From Nitrospirota bacterium (GTDB lineage: Bacteria; Nitrospirota; Thermodesulfovibrionia; Thermodesulfovibrionales; JdFR-85), in the NCBI GenBank assembly GCA_003232715.1, contig QIJG01000026.1:1-30143 (forward strand): a stretch of DNA of 30,143 nt, in the 5' to 3' direction. The position numbers and the translations under genes were made by a program. Of the stretch, positions 1 to 7,301 are shown piece after piece. Below the pieces are notes generated by a model. That model had not been told where the DNA came from, searched no databases, and saw only the letters and a list, made by a program, of their open reading frames with translations. Each line of letters opens with the position of its first letter. Positions within the stretch are counted from its first letter, which is position 1.

Positions 1-438
1 GGGACAATATGGACAGGTTAAGGTAACAAAAACTTGAATATGGACTGGATAATGTAGCGTTTTTAGCTGTTCCTTTGTTTCAGGTGAAAGACCGGATTCA
101 CCAGAGGAAACCATTTGTATAGCGTGTATGAGTGATGTAAACTCATATCCTCCCGGTATACCATAAAATCTTATCCCATAATCCTTTGCCCCCTCAACCA
201 CGATAGCAGGTATTTTATCAACATTGTAATGCTCCGCTTTATCTTTATCTGAGACAAAATCAAAGACTTCAACACTTACTCTATCCGACAAAGATGCGAT
301 CTCTTCCAGCAGCCGGCGATTCTCTTTACATGTTAGGCATTCAATTTCCTGTGTGAATACGACCAGTTTTACTTGGTCTTTTAATCCCTTGAGCATATCC
401 TTAACCTGATGCATAGTTTTTTCATTTAACAAAGCCAT
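1..438 (-). CDS. Glutaredoxin-like protein disulfide oxidoreductase, 3' truncated by window
   Basis: Not closed in the window: 146 codons read from ATG at 438 to the first base. The start is fixed by a strong ribosome site (AAGGAGGTG at 446-453). The visible protein has one thioredoxin fold with Cys34-Leu-Thr-Cys37, and the start of a second domain whose Cys142-Pro-Tyr-Cys145 lies exactly at the window edge. Two tandem CxxC thioredoxin-like units are the mark of the protein disulfide oxidoreductase / glutaredoxin-like family (about 220-240 residues), cytoplasmic enzymes that form or reduce disulfides and often work with a thioredoxin reductase. Only the N-terminal two thirds is present, so the second active site cannot be fully judged. 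Confidence 0.85.
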   Translation of the reverse strand, partial: MALLNEKTMHQVKDMLKGLKDQVKLVVFTQEIECLTCKENRRLLEEIASLSDRVSVEVFDFVSDKDKAEHYNVDKIPAIVVEGAKDYGIRFYGIPGGYEFTSLIHAIQMVSSGESGLSPETKEQLKTLHYPVHIQVFVTLTCPYCP

Positions 439-742
439 ATTTTACACCTCCTTTAATAATTCTATGATTTTTTCCTTTGTGACAGTTATAACGGGGGAAT
501 ATTACCCTTGTCTTTTAAACAGATTCTGTCCATAAATTATAACATCTTGAGAGATAAAGGAAAAGGAGAAAGGCGTGAAATTACATATATTGATGATTGG
601 ACCTGTCAATGGTTATTCCTTGCAGGATTACGGGTTCTATGTCGTGCCTGTCTATACCTTCACACATCAATGATCCTGGTTGTATACGGTAAGGAACAGG
701 GATGTAAAGATCTGCGTAAATCTGCGGCTGATTTTTGATTTC
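439..742. other. Intergenic region between the disulfide oxidoreductase and rodZ-like genes
   Basis: This 304-base gap holds the promoter region of the left gene, though no convincing -35/-10 pair was found. It also holds a 32-codon reading frame at 575-673 with a GTG start behind an AAGGAGAAAGG-like ribosome site, which I do not trust as a gene. Near the rodZ-like stop codon lies a degenerate repeat (see 703-738). Nothing else is recognisable. Confidence 0.5.
703..738. repeat. Degenerate dispersed intergenic repeat
   Basis: The sequence repeats the word ATCTGCG with a spacing of 12 (ATCTGCGTAA then ATCTGCGGCTG) and ends in GATTTTTGATT. It looks like the short CGCAGATTTACGCAGAT-type filler repeats that lie between genes in many environmental genomes; that likeness is from memory. 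It begins with TGTAAAGATCT, a word that also occurs in the dyad at 9882-9921. Confidence 0.35.
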
Positions 743-1459
743 CTATTCTTTGATATCCTGAGGAAGGGTTAACTTTACAACATAGCCCCTCTTTCCGGGA
801 GCCCCTAATTCTTTACCATCAAAAGTCAGTCTTATACCACCTGCATTGCCAACTTTGAGAAAGAACTGCCTGTCTCCTGTCCATATCCTCTTCTGGCCCG
901 GTTTCAGAATCATCGAGTAACTCAGATTATCGTCGATCTTAAGGTATATCCATGTATCTTCTACGGCCCTGATCTCGAGGACATGCTTATTTGTGTAATC
1001 AGCCTCAGCAGGTTCAACAGGATTCGGTATCATGGTTACAACCCTGTCTATGTTGCTTTCTCCTTTAACTTTTCCAGCTAAATCATTGGGACTTTTATTA
1101 TGAGAATACAGCATAATCATCGGGACAACAATAAACAGAACAACTAATGGATATAGAAGAACCTGCGGGGACAATTTTATTTTGCGTGGAGGTAGTAATA
1201 AAGGCTCTTGGGCAGCTAATCTCGCCTTCATTTGTTCGTTATAAAGCCTGACGGCCTCTGAGGGCTCAATTGAAAGGGTCTTTAGAAACTCTCTTATATA
1301 TCCCTTGACAAAGACCTCACCAGGTATCTTCTCAAATTCCTCGTTCTCAAGCGCCTTCAGATACTCACAGCGTATTCTCGTTATCAAGGATATCTCTTTC
1401 AGGGAAAGATTGGCCTCTTCACGGTGTTTTCTGAGATACTCTCCTAACAAATACTCCAC
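743..1459 (-). CDS. RodZ-like helix-turn-helix membrane protein
   Basis: A 238-residue protein with the RodZ order of parts: an N-terminal Xre-type helix-turn-helix (about residues 8-70, with LKEISLITRI and IPGEVFVKGYIREFLK), one transmembrane helix (about 100-119), and a C-terminal beta-rich domain of DUF4115 type (about 160-235, with AVEDTWIYLKID and LKPGQKRIW). RodZ links the MreB cytoskeleton to the wall-elongation machine in rods; many phyla carry looser relatives, so cell-shape work is likely but not proven. The start is uncertain: GTG at 1459 has no good ribosome site, while TTG at 1450 has AAGGTGGAG just before it. A sigma-70-like promoter lies at 1493-1521. Confidence 0.85.
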   Translation of the reverse strand: MEYLLGEYLRKHREEANLSLKEISLITRIRCEYLKALENEEFEKIPGEVFVKGYIREFLKTLSIEPSEAVRLYNEQMKARLAAQEPLLLPPRKIKLSPQVLLYPLVVLFIVVPMIMLYSHNKSPNDLAGKVKGESNIDRVVTMIPNPVEPAEADYTNKHVLEIRAVEDTWIYLKIDDNLSYSMILKPGQKRIWTGDRQFFLKVGNAGGIRLTFDGKELGAPGKRGYVVKLTLPQDIKE

Positions 1460-1492
1460 CTTGATTACAGGGATCTTTTATTACTTAATTAA

Positions 1493-1521
1493 AGTATATA
1501 TAAATTTCTGATAAAAATCAA
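1493..1521 (-). promoter_or_regulatory. Sigma-70-like promoter of the rodZ-like gene
   Basis: On the minus strand a -35 of TTGATT (1516-1521) and a -10 of TATACT (1493-1498) stand 17 bases apart. The implied start of transcription is near 1486, about 27 bases before the GTG codon. The match is good but was found by eye in AT-rich sequence. Confidence 0.45.
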
Positions 1522-1526
1522 GGATT

Positions 1527-1565
1527 TTTGATTAATTTTCGGGAGGTTAACAAAAATTAATCAAA
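1527..1565. repeat. Perfect 13-bp inverted repeat with 13-base spacer
   Basis: The arms are TTTGATTAATTTT (1527-1539) and its exact complement at 1553-1565. The stem is AT-rich and has no following T-run, so it is a poor terminator. It lies 68 bases upstream of the rodZ-like start and just upstream of that gene's -35, where an operator could sit. Confidence 0.8.
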
Positions 1566-1595
1566 GGTGGGTTGAAATGCTGCCCGGATACACAG

Positions 1596-1627
1596 TCAAG
1601 ATAGAGGAGTGCACTCCTCTATCTTGA
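1596..1627. repeat. 32-bp perfect uninterrupted palindrome
   Basis: The half-site TCAAGATAGAGGAGTG (1596-1611) is followed with no spacer by its exact complement. As DNA it is a two-fold symmetric site; as RNA it would fold into a strong hairpin with a tiny loop. No T-run follows on either strand. It could be a bidirectional attenuator, a binding site for a large dimeric protein, or a remnant of a mobile palindrome. Confidence 0.85.
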
Positions 1628-1813
1628 TTTAAACTCCGCCCCCTCAAACTCTTTCTGTGGAATATCAGATAGGATTAATACATAAAAATAGTACTTGATA
1701 TGAGGATATCAAAGAAAAAAACTTTTGTCTACACCTAATCGTTAAAAAATGGTTCGATTTTGTAAAAACATCTTATTTAATATAAAAACAATCAGGGTCA
1801 ATCTTTTTGTTTA

Positions 1814-1822
1814 TGTAAAGAT
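1814..1822 (+). promoter_or_regulatory. Candidate activator box (TGTAAAGAT) upstream of sigma-54 promoter
   Basis: TGTAAAGAT lies 83-91 bases upstream of the -24 element at 1905, in the usual range for an enhancer-binding activator. A related word, TGTAAAAA, lies at 1761. The same octamer TGTAAAGA occurs twice, as a dyad, upstream of the sigma-54 promoter of the PEP-CTERM genes. PrsR as the binder is inference. Confidence 0.35.
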
Positions 1823-1903
1823 TCCCAACATTAAACCAACCCTGAACTTTCTCATAGAACAAAACCCCTTGAAAAGATTAACAAAAACAGGAATCATGGT
1901 TGT

Positions 1904-1919
1904 CGGCACAGATATTGCT
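1904..1919 (+). promoter_or_regulatory. Sigma-54 (RpoN) promoter of the GAF/HD sensor gene
   Basis: The sequence CGGCACAGATATTGCT matches the sigma-54 consensus TGGCACR-N4-TTGCW with one change at the first base. The invariant GG (1905-1906) and GC (1917-1918) stand exactly 10 bases apart. Transcription would begin near 1930, about 100 bases before the start codon at 2033. Such promoters need an AAA+ activator; the nearest is the PrsR-type gene that converges on this one. Confidence 0.75.
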
Positions 1920-2032
1920 TTCTATAAGAGATTATGCTACAGTCATGACTAAAGAAACATTCATGCTGACAAGGCAGAATAAAGGGAACCGAAAATCCAT
2001 AATTAACCTTCAGTAACGGTGAGGTTAGAGAG

Positions 2033-4369
2033 ATGAACCAAACACAAACCGTTGGCTCACAAAAACCGGACTGCCTAATGATGGCTAAAATGGTTTACTA
2101 TAATCATCTAATGGAAAATCAGGAGCTTTTTGAAAAGAAATTCTCAATCCTTCAGGAAATATCCAGCGCTATAGTCATCACAGACGATATCACTGCTATA
2201 GCAAACCTCATGCTTGACCTTGCAATCAACTACACAAACGCTGAAAAAGGCTCCCTGATGTTGTCGAACAAACTTGGAGAACTCTACATACTTGCGGCAA
2301 GGGGCATAGATATTCAACTTATCAAAACATACAAAATAAAGATAGGCGAGGGAATAGCAGGTACCGTGGCAAAGACTCTCCTTCCTGTCCTTGTTGAAGA
2401 TATAGAAAAAGATAAAAGATTTAAAGAAAAGAAGAGGGACCATTATAAAACACGGTCTTTTATTTCATGTCCAATCGTGAGCAAGAACAAGCTGCACGGT
2501 GTCCTCAACATAAACGACAAAAGAGACGGTACGCCTTTTACAGAAGACGAATTTGACCTTATCGCAATTATTGCCAATCAGGCAGCCATCGCCCTTGAAA
2601 ATGCCTTCCTGATGAACCAGCTGAGGTTAAAGGCTACTGAACTCGAGGATATTAACAGGAAGCTGATAGAGACGGATGTCGCAAAGACTGAATTCATTGC
2701 CAATATCTCCCATGAACTGCGCACACCCCTTAATTCAATCAAGGGGGCCATATACTATCTACAACAATCCGGAACAATGGCAGAAGATGAACAGAAGGAA
2801 TTCCATAATATTATCTCAAATGAGACCGGCAAGCTTATCTCCATTGTCGAAAACTTACTTGATTTTCTCAGACTTGAAGACGAGGTACGGGTCGTCAAAA
2901 AAAGCATTATAAATCTTGCAGACATCCTGGAGGAGATATTAAACTCAAAGTCTCTGAAGGTCATGCTTGCACGAAAAAACCTGCAACTGAAGATAGACAT
3001 AAAAGATGGTATATCGGACATTGTTGGAGACAAGATACGTGTTGTACAATTCTTCATCAATCTGATAGAAGGCTTAAGTTACTACCTTGAAAGGGATGAC
3101 TCCATAGGAATTACTGCAGAGGAGGATGATTTTGTAAGGGTAAAAATGACCCTCTCCAGGAGGCTGCCGGAAGCAATACTGCCTTGTCTCATTAACTCAA
3201 GGCACCTCTTTCATACGGACCAGCCTGAAGAGAGGCTAAAGCTCTATCTTGCAAAAAGGATCGCTGAGTTCCATAAATGGAACCTTGCAGCAGAAAATAT
3301 TGATGACGTTTTCCTTGTATCCATTACCATTCCCGAGAGTAAAAGAGAACATGTAGAGGCTGTTGTTGATACCACTATGGAGTTGTTTATAGAGTTTATT
3401 TCAGAGTTGTTAGGTCTTAATATATGCTCTATAATGCTCAGTAATGAACTGACGGGAGAACTCACGATAAAGAGCGCCAAGGGGCTGGATGAGGATGTTA
3501 TAAAGCGGACAAGGATAAAACCTGGAGACAGGGTCGCTGGATGGGTTGCCCTTGAAGGCAAACCTCTGTTAATAGAGGACATAGAAAGAGACCCACGGTT
3601 TGAAAAAAGTAACATTCTGCACTATAATACAAAATCCCTCCTCTCTCTACCTCTAAAGACAGAGGATAAAGTAATAGGGGTGCTTAACCTTAACAATAAG
3701 AAAACAGCAGAACCCTTCACAAAGCAGGACCTTTACATTGCATCGTTACTATGCGAAAGGATCTCACACTTCATTGAAAGGCTGTACAGCAATGATTACA
3801 GTGAGGATGACTTCAAGCAATTCATCAGTTCATTCGACAGTCTTATAAATGCTGAGAAGAAGTACCACAAGAAGAACAGCTTCATTCAGGAGCTGATGTC
3901 CAGGCTAATGCATAAACTGGGGGTAAGCGAGGAAGACAGGAGGGCGGCTATATACATATCCATGATATATGACCTCGGTCTTATGCTCGTTGATGACAGC
4001 ATACTGAAAAAGAAGGAGCTCTCACCATTAGAGCACCGCATACTAAAAGTCCACTCTTATACCACGGTGGGCCTGCTCAATAGTTTCGAATTCTCCGAGT
4101 ATGTTAAGACGGCAATCCTGCATCATCATGAGAGATACGACGGCAGAGGATACCCGGATGGATTAAAAGGCGAAGAGATACCCTTAATCTCAAGGAGTCT
4201 TTCCGTAGTGGACGCCTTCTGTGCAATGATGACAGAGAGGCCATACAAAGGGGCCATCACAAGGCAAGAAGCACTGGAGGAAATCAGGAAGGGTTCAGGC
4301 ACCATCTATGACCCCAAGGTAGTTGTGGCACTTGAATTGGTACTGCCGGAACTTCAGGAGGCACTATAA
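2033..4369 (+). CDS. GAF - histidine-kinase-like - GAF - HD-GYP-like sensor protein
   Basis: This 778-residue soluble protein has two similar GAF domains (about 40-195 and 440-585), a HisKA segment between them with an intact H-box (S226-HELRTP; His227), a region about 330-435 where a HATPase domain should be, and a C-terminal HD-GYP-like domain (about 610-778). The ATPase region keeps no clear N-box or DxGxG box. In the HD domain the paired HD is Tyr646-Asp647, and DIGK is DLGL. HHE (698-700), DGRGYP (703-708) and the later DAF...RPY motif remain. HD-GYP proteins normally cut cyclic di-GMP; without the metal-binding His this one may only bind a nucleotide or act as a docking sensor. It is the only plus-strand gene of the locus apart from nothing else seen, starts behind a sigma-54 promoter, and overlaps the convergent PrsR-type gene by 16 bases. 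Confidence 0.85.
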   Translation: MNQTQTVGSQKPDCLMMAKMVYYNHLMENQELFEKKFSILQEISSAIVITDDITAIANLMLDLAINYTNAEKGSLMLSNKLGELYILAARGIDIQLIKTYKIKIGEGIAGTVAKTLLPVLVEDIEKDKRFKEKKRDHYKTRSFISCPIVSKNKLHGVLNINDKRDGTPFTEDEFDLIAIIANQAAIALENAFLMNQLRLKATELEDINRKLIETDVAKTEFIANISHELRTPLNSIKGAIYYLQQSGTMAEDEQKEFHNIISNETGKLISIVENLLDFLRLEDEVRVVKKSIINLADILEEILNSKSLKVMLARKNLQLKIDIKDGISDIVGDKIRVVQFFINLIEGLSYYLERDDSIGITAEEDDFVRVKMTLSRRLPEAILPCLINSRHLFHTDQPEERLKLYLAKRIAEFHKWNLAAENIDDVFLVSITIPESKREHVEAVVDTTMELFIEFISELLGLNICSIMLSNELTGELTIKSAKGLDEDVIKRTRIKPGDRVAGWVALEGKPLLIEDIERDPRFEKSNILHYNTKSLLSLPLKTEDKVIGVLNLNNKKTAEPFTKQDLYIASLLCERISHFIERLYSNDYSEDDFKQFISSFDSLINAEKKYHKKNSFIQELMSRLMHKLGVSEEDRRAAIYISMIYDLGLMLVDDSILKKKELSPLEHRILKVHSYTTVGLLNSFEFSEYVKTAILHHHERYDGRGYPDGLKGEEIPLISRSLSVVDAFCAMMTERPYKGAITRQEALEEIRKGSGTIYDPKVVVALELVLPELQEAL

Positions 4370-5727
4370 AGACCATGTTTTTTCATCAGGTCATAGAGGG
4401 TCGGCCTGCTGACACCAAGCTCTCCGGAAGCCCTTGCAATGTTCCCTTTATGCTTCTCAATAGCAGTAAATATCATGTCTCTCTCGACTCTGTCCCTTAC
4501 CTCTCTAAGGGTCATGCCTGTAAATGTGGAAGAAATAGTTTGCCCTGAGCGTGTTTTAAACCCAAGGTCTTCAGGTTCTACAACTAAATCCTCAGACATA
4601 ACAACGGCCCTCTGTACCCTGTTTTCGAGTTCTCTCACATTCCCAGGCCACTCATAGGACTGCAGCAGATCGATCGAGGAAACACTAAAGCCCTTTAACT
4701 TTTTTCTGAAATCCTCGCTGAATCTCAACAGAAAGAGGTTGGCAAGAAGCATTATATCCCCTGCCCGTTCCCTCAACGGCGGGAGTTTAATCATTAGAAC
4801 ACCTATCCTGTAATAGAGGTCCTCTCTGAATTGCCCCTTTTCTATAGCCTCTGATATATCAACATTCGTAGCGGCAATTATTCTTGTATCCACCTGGATA
4901 TCTACCCTCCCGCCTACACGCTGAAGGGTCTTCTCTTGCAGAAACCGCAGCAGCTTTACCTGAAGATTGGCGGGCAGTTCACCTATCTCATCAAGAAAAA
5001 GAGTCCCTTTACGGGCATATTCAACCTTTCCCGGCACCAGAGTATCGGCTCCTGTAAAAGCCCCTTTTTCATGCCCGAAGAGTTCTGACTCAAGAAGGTT
5101 TTCCGGGATAGCGCCGCAGTTTATCGGGACAAAGGGGCCGTCCTTTCTCAGGCTCAATGAATGTATGGCCCTTGCTACCAGTTCTTTGCCTGTACCGCTT
5201 TCACCTTGAATCAGCACCGGAACTTCAGATGGTGCCACTTTCCTGATAGTTGAAAATACCTCCGAGATCGCAGGGCACTGCCCTATCATACCACCCATTT
5301 TAATCGTCTTCTTATCAAGGGCATGACGCAAACTACGATTTTCTTCCTCAATGTTATAAAGGTGAAAGGCCCTGTTAATACTGACCCCCAACTCTTTGAG
5401 GTCTATCGGTTTTTGATAATAATCATACGCCCCTGTCTGTATAGCCCTGAGGGCATTTTCTCTATCGTCATTTCCTGTTATTACTATAACCTTGGTAAAG
5501 GGATGGATATTAAGTATCCCCTCAAGAGACCTGAACCCCTCCTCTGTTCCATCCCTGTGAGGCGGCAGACCGAGATCGAGGGTTACCACTTTTGGTTGAT
5601 GCTTCCTGAAGCGTGAGAGGGCGCTATTGCAATCATCTGCAAGGAGGAGAGAATACTCTTTTTTAAAACCCCACTTAAGCTGATCTCTTATCTCTTCGCT
5701 GTCTTCAACTATTAATAGTTTTTCCAT
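4354..5727 (-). CDS. prsR: PrsR-type sigma-54-dependent response regulator
   Basis: A 457-residue NtrC-class activator. The receiver domain (1-125) has acidic residues Glu8/Asp9 and the phosphate-accepting Asp51 in TLDLGLPPHRDG, a wording typical of the PEP-CTERM-associated subfamily. The AAA+ domain (about 145-380) has Walker A GESGTGKE (175-182), the sigma-54 contact loop GAFTGA (222-227), Walker B GTLFLDE (241-247) and an FREDLYYR arginine segment. A Fis-type helix-turn-helix closes the protein (about 425-452, GNIARASGELGVSRPTLYDL). Family knowledge: PrsR with PrsK and RpoN switches on PEP-CTERM genes in exosortase bacteria. Candidate targets here are the promoters at 9804-9819, 1904-1919 and 21787-21801. 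The ribosome site is weak. The gene end overlaps the end of the plus-strand sensor gene. Confidence 0.9.
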   Translation of the reverse strand: MEKLLIVEDSEEIRDQLKWGFKKEYSLLLADDCNSALSRFRKHQPKVVTLDLGLPPHRDGTEEGFRSLEGILNIHPFTKVIVITGNDDRENALRAIQTGAYDYYQKPIDLKELGVSINRAFHLYNIEEENRSLRHALDKKTIKMGGMIGQCPAISEVFSTIRKVAPSEVPVLIQGESGTGKELVARAIHSLSLRKDGPFVPINCGAIPENLLESELFGHEKGAFTGADTLVPGKVEYARKGTLFLDEIGELPANLQVKLLRFLQEKTLQRVGGRVDIQVDTRIIAATNVDISEAIEKGQFREDLYYRIGVLMIKLPPLRERAGDIMLLANLFLLRFSEDFRKKLKGFSVSSIDLLQSYEWPGNVRELENRVQRAVVMSEDLVVEPEDLGFKTRSGQTISSTFTGMTLREVRDRVERDMIFTAIEKHKGNIARASGELGVSRPTLYDLMKKHGLYSAS

Positions 5728-5768
5728 TTGTAACTAATTTCAGCAGCTAAGTTTTTTTACTGTGGAAA

Positions 5769-5856
5769 TTAACCACAGGGGCACAGAGACACTGAGTTTA
5801 AAAAGAAAAAATGAACCTTCTATTCTTTCTCCGTATCTCTGTATCTCAGTGGTTAA
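5769..5856. repeat. Inverted pair of 28-bp degenerate intergenic repeats
   Basis: The stretch 5769-5796 (TTAACCAC...CACTGAG) and the complement of 5829-5856 (TTAACCAC...TACGGAG) match at 22 of 28 positions, so two copies face each other across 32 bases. The wording (ACAGAGACACTGAG) resembles a repeat I know from intergenic regions of many environmental genomes. The pair fills most of the gap upstream of the PrsR-type gene and could fold as a hairpin in RNA. Confidence 0.6.
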
Positions 5857-5868
5857 ATCATATCTTTA

Positions 5869-5902
5869 TTTCTTTGTGTAACTTCGCGCAATTCGTAGCT
5901 AA
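5869..5902. repeat. Second copy of a dispersed 34-bp repeat
   Basis: TTTCTTTGTGTAACTTCGCG and the following 14 bases match 23404-23437 at about 25 of 34 positions. Its last 12 bases (ATTCGTAGCTAA) recur as an exact complement at 23184-23195. This links three repeat remnants in the window to one family. Confidence 0.5.
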
Positions 5903-5912
5903 ACCTACTTTC

Positions 5913-7244
5913 TCACACCAGTGGTTTCCCATCAAGGCCGTCTGTATCAATGTCAAGCAATTTTAGTACGGTAACCCCTGCATCGACTATATCCGGGGCA
6001 TCACAACCTGCCGGCCTGTTTATATAAAAGACGGCATTGTCCCGTGTATGTCCCCCGGTAAATGGCCCCCCTCTGCCGATCAGCTCGTTCTTCCTTATCG
6101 ATCCTTTCAGGTCATAGCCTTCCGTGGGCAGTACAATCAGGTCGGGGGCTTCAGGCAAACATTTCCCGTTATAAATCTCCTCTTTAAAAAAAACGTCCCT
6201 GATAACACGCTCTCCATCTATCTGCAACAGCAGCAGGTCCTCCCTGATTGCATTTCTCAGGTCTTCGTAATTTTCCCTGTCAACACAACCACGGGAAAAC
6301 TTATCTTTCAGGTGTATATACACCCTTGAGGGATCAAGAACAAACGCCTTTGATCCACTGTCGAGGGCCTCAAAAGATTCCGGCTCCTTTTTATTGAAAC
6401 TTAGATAACCCTTCTCTTTTAAGTAGACATTCAGATAGACCTCTCTTTTTATGGCCGTAAATCCGTGATCGGATAACATAATAAAGGGCATCCCGGAATC
6501 TATCTTTTCATAAAAAGAGCCTATAAAGCTGTCAAGTTCCTGATAAAAACTTATTAAAAACTCATGTTGCGGATGGGATGTGTCATCCAGTGCAGCCCAG
6601 AGATAATGGTGCAGCCGGTCGGTCTCTGTAATAGCAGCAATAAAGAGGTCCCATTCCTCTGAATCATAAAGGTAGTTTATAGCTTCAACCCTTTTTCTAA
6701 AGGTCCGGATAATATCATTAGTGAATTCATCCACGGACTCTACTGCCTTCCCGGCATTCACGTCAAGCCGGTATCCGATCCTGCTCAGATACCGGTACAT
6801 TGCATCCGGATAGGAGGCATTCCTGAGGTCAAGGGCCACAAAGCCGGAGACAAGCATCCCGTTTAAGGGTTTTGCCGGATAGGTCGAGGGGATATTCACG
6901 ACGATGCTCCTTTTACCGTTATCCCCGGCTATCTCCCATATTGTCCTGCTTTTGAGGTCGTTGAAGTTGGGAAATCTCCACGAATAATTATTCCTGTCAA
7001 CCTCCATGAACCCGTATATACCGTGTCTCCCCGGATTCACACCGGTCATGAAGGTACTCCAGGATGTTGATGATACCTCCGGGATTGAGGCAGTCATGCT
7101 GCAGAGAGTCCCCCCCTGCCGCAGTCTTGCCATATTAGGCATGATCCCTTCATCAGCAAACCTGTTCAGCAGTGAACAGGGAACACCGTCAAGCCCCAGG
7201 ACAACAACCTTCTTACTTTTCTTTTTAAAAAGTCTTCCTAACAT
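5913..7244 (-). CDS. Alkaline-phosphatase-superfamily phosphodiesterase / pyrophosphatase-like protein
   Basis: This 443-residue protein belongs to the type I phosphodiesterase / nucleotide pyrophosphatase group. Metal and nucleophile motifs appear in the usual order: VVVLGLDG with Asp19, the nucleophile segment VSSTSWSTFMTG followed by NPGRHGIYGF, TETDRLHHYLW, MLSDHGF, and GGHTRDN near the C-terminus. No signal peptide or membrane helix is seen, so it should act in the cytoplasm. Relatives act on phosphodiesters or phosphate-linked sugars and often sit in polysaccharide loci; the substrate cannot be told. It follows the sulfotransferase-like gene by 57 bases on the same strand, so the two are probably co-transcribed. 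Confidence 0.85.
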   Translation of the reverse strand: MLGRLFKKKSKKVVVLGLDGVPCSLLNRFADEGIMPNMARLRQGGTLCSMTASIPEVSSTSWSTFMTGVNPGRHGIYGFMEVDRNNYSWRFPNFNDLKSRTIWEIAGDNGKRSIVVNIPSTYPAKPLNGMLVSGFVALDLRNASYPDAMYRYLSRIGYRLDVNAGKAVESVDEFTNDIIRTFRKRVEAINYLYDSEEWDLFIAAITETDRLHHYLWAALDDTSHPQHEFLISFYQELDSFIGSFYEKIDSGMPFIMLSDHGFTAIKREVYLNVYLKEKGYLSFNKKEPESFEALDSGSKAFVLDPSRVYIHLKDKFSRGCVDRENYEDLRNAIREDLLLLQIDGERVIRDVFFKEEIYNGKCLPEAPDLIVLPTEGYDLKGSIRKNELIGRGGPFTGGHTRDNAVFYINRPAGCDAPDIVDAGVTVLKLLDIDTDGLDGKPLV

Positions 7245-7301
7245 AACACCCGTTTATCCCGATTCATCCGCTAAAAAAATTACACCTGCCTGCCTTGATG
7301 A

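Larger units (their letters stand above)
1460..2032. other. 573-base regulatory gap between divergent rodZ-like and GAF sensor genes
   Basis: The gap is far longer than others in the window. It holds, left to right, the rodZ-like promoter, a 13-bp stem-loop (1527-1565), a 32-bp perfect palindrome (1596-1627), TGTAAAGA-type words (1761 and 1814) and a sigma-54 promoter (1904-1919) for the gene at 2033. A 67-codon frame at 1749-1952 overlaps the promoter and has no ribosome site, so I treat it as chance. Confidence 0.6.

Noticed and set aside
508..738. 76-codon plus-strand frame starting with TTG
   Set aside because: No ribosome site, no recognisable domain, and it runs through repeat-like sequence near 703-738.
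1640..1760. Replication origin with DnaA boxes near the palindromes
   Set aside because: TGTGGAATA is not a good DnaA box, no cluster of boxes is present, and no dnaA or dnaN gene is nearby.
1749..1952. 67-codon plus-strand frame in the gap before the sensor gene
   Set aside because: It covers the activator box and the sigma-54 promoter, has no ribosome site and has a composition expected of AT-rich non-coding DNA.
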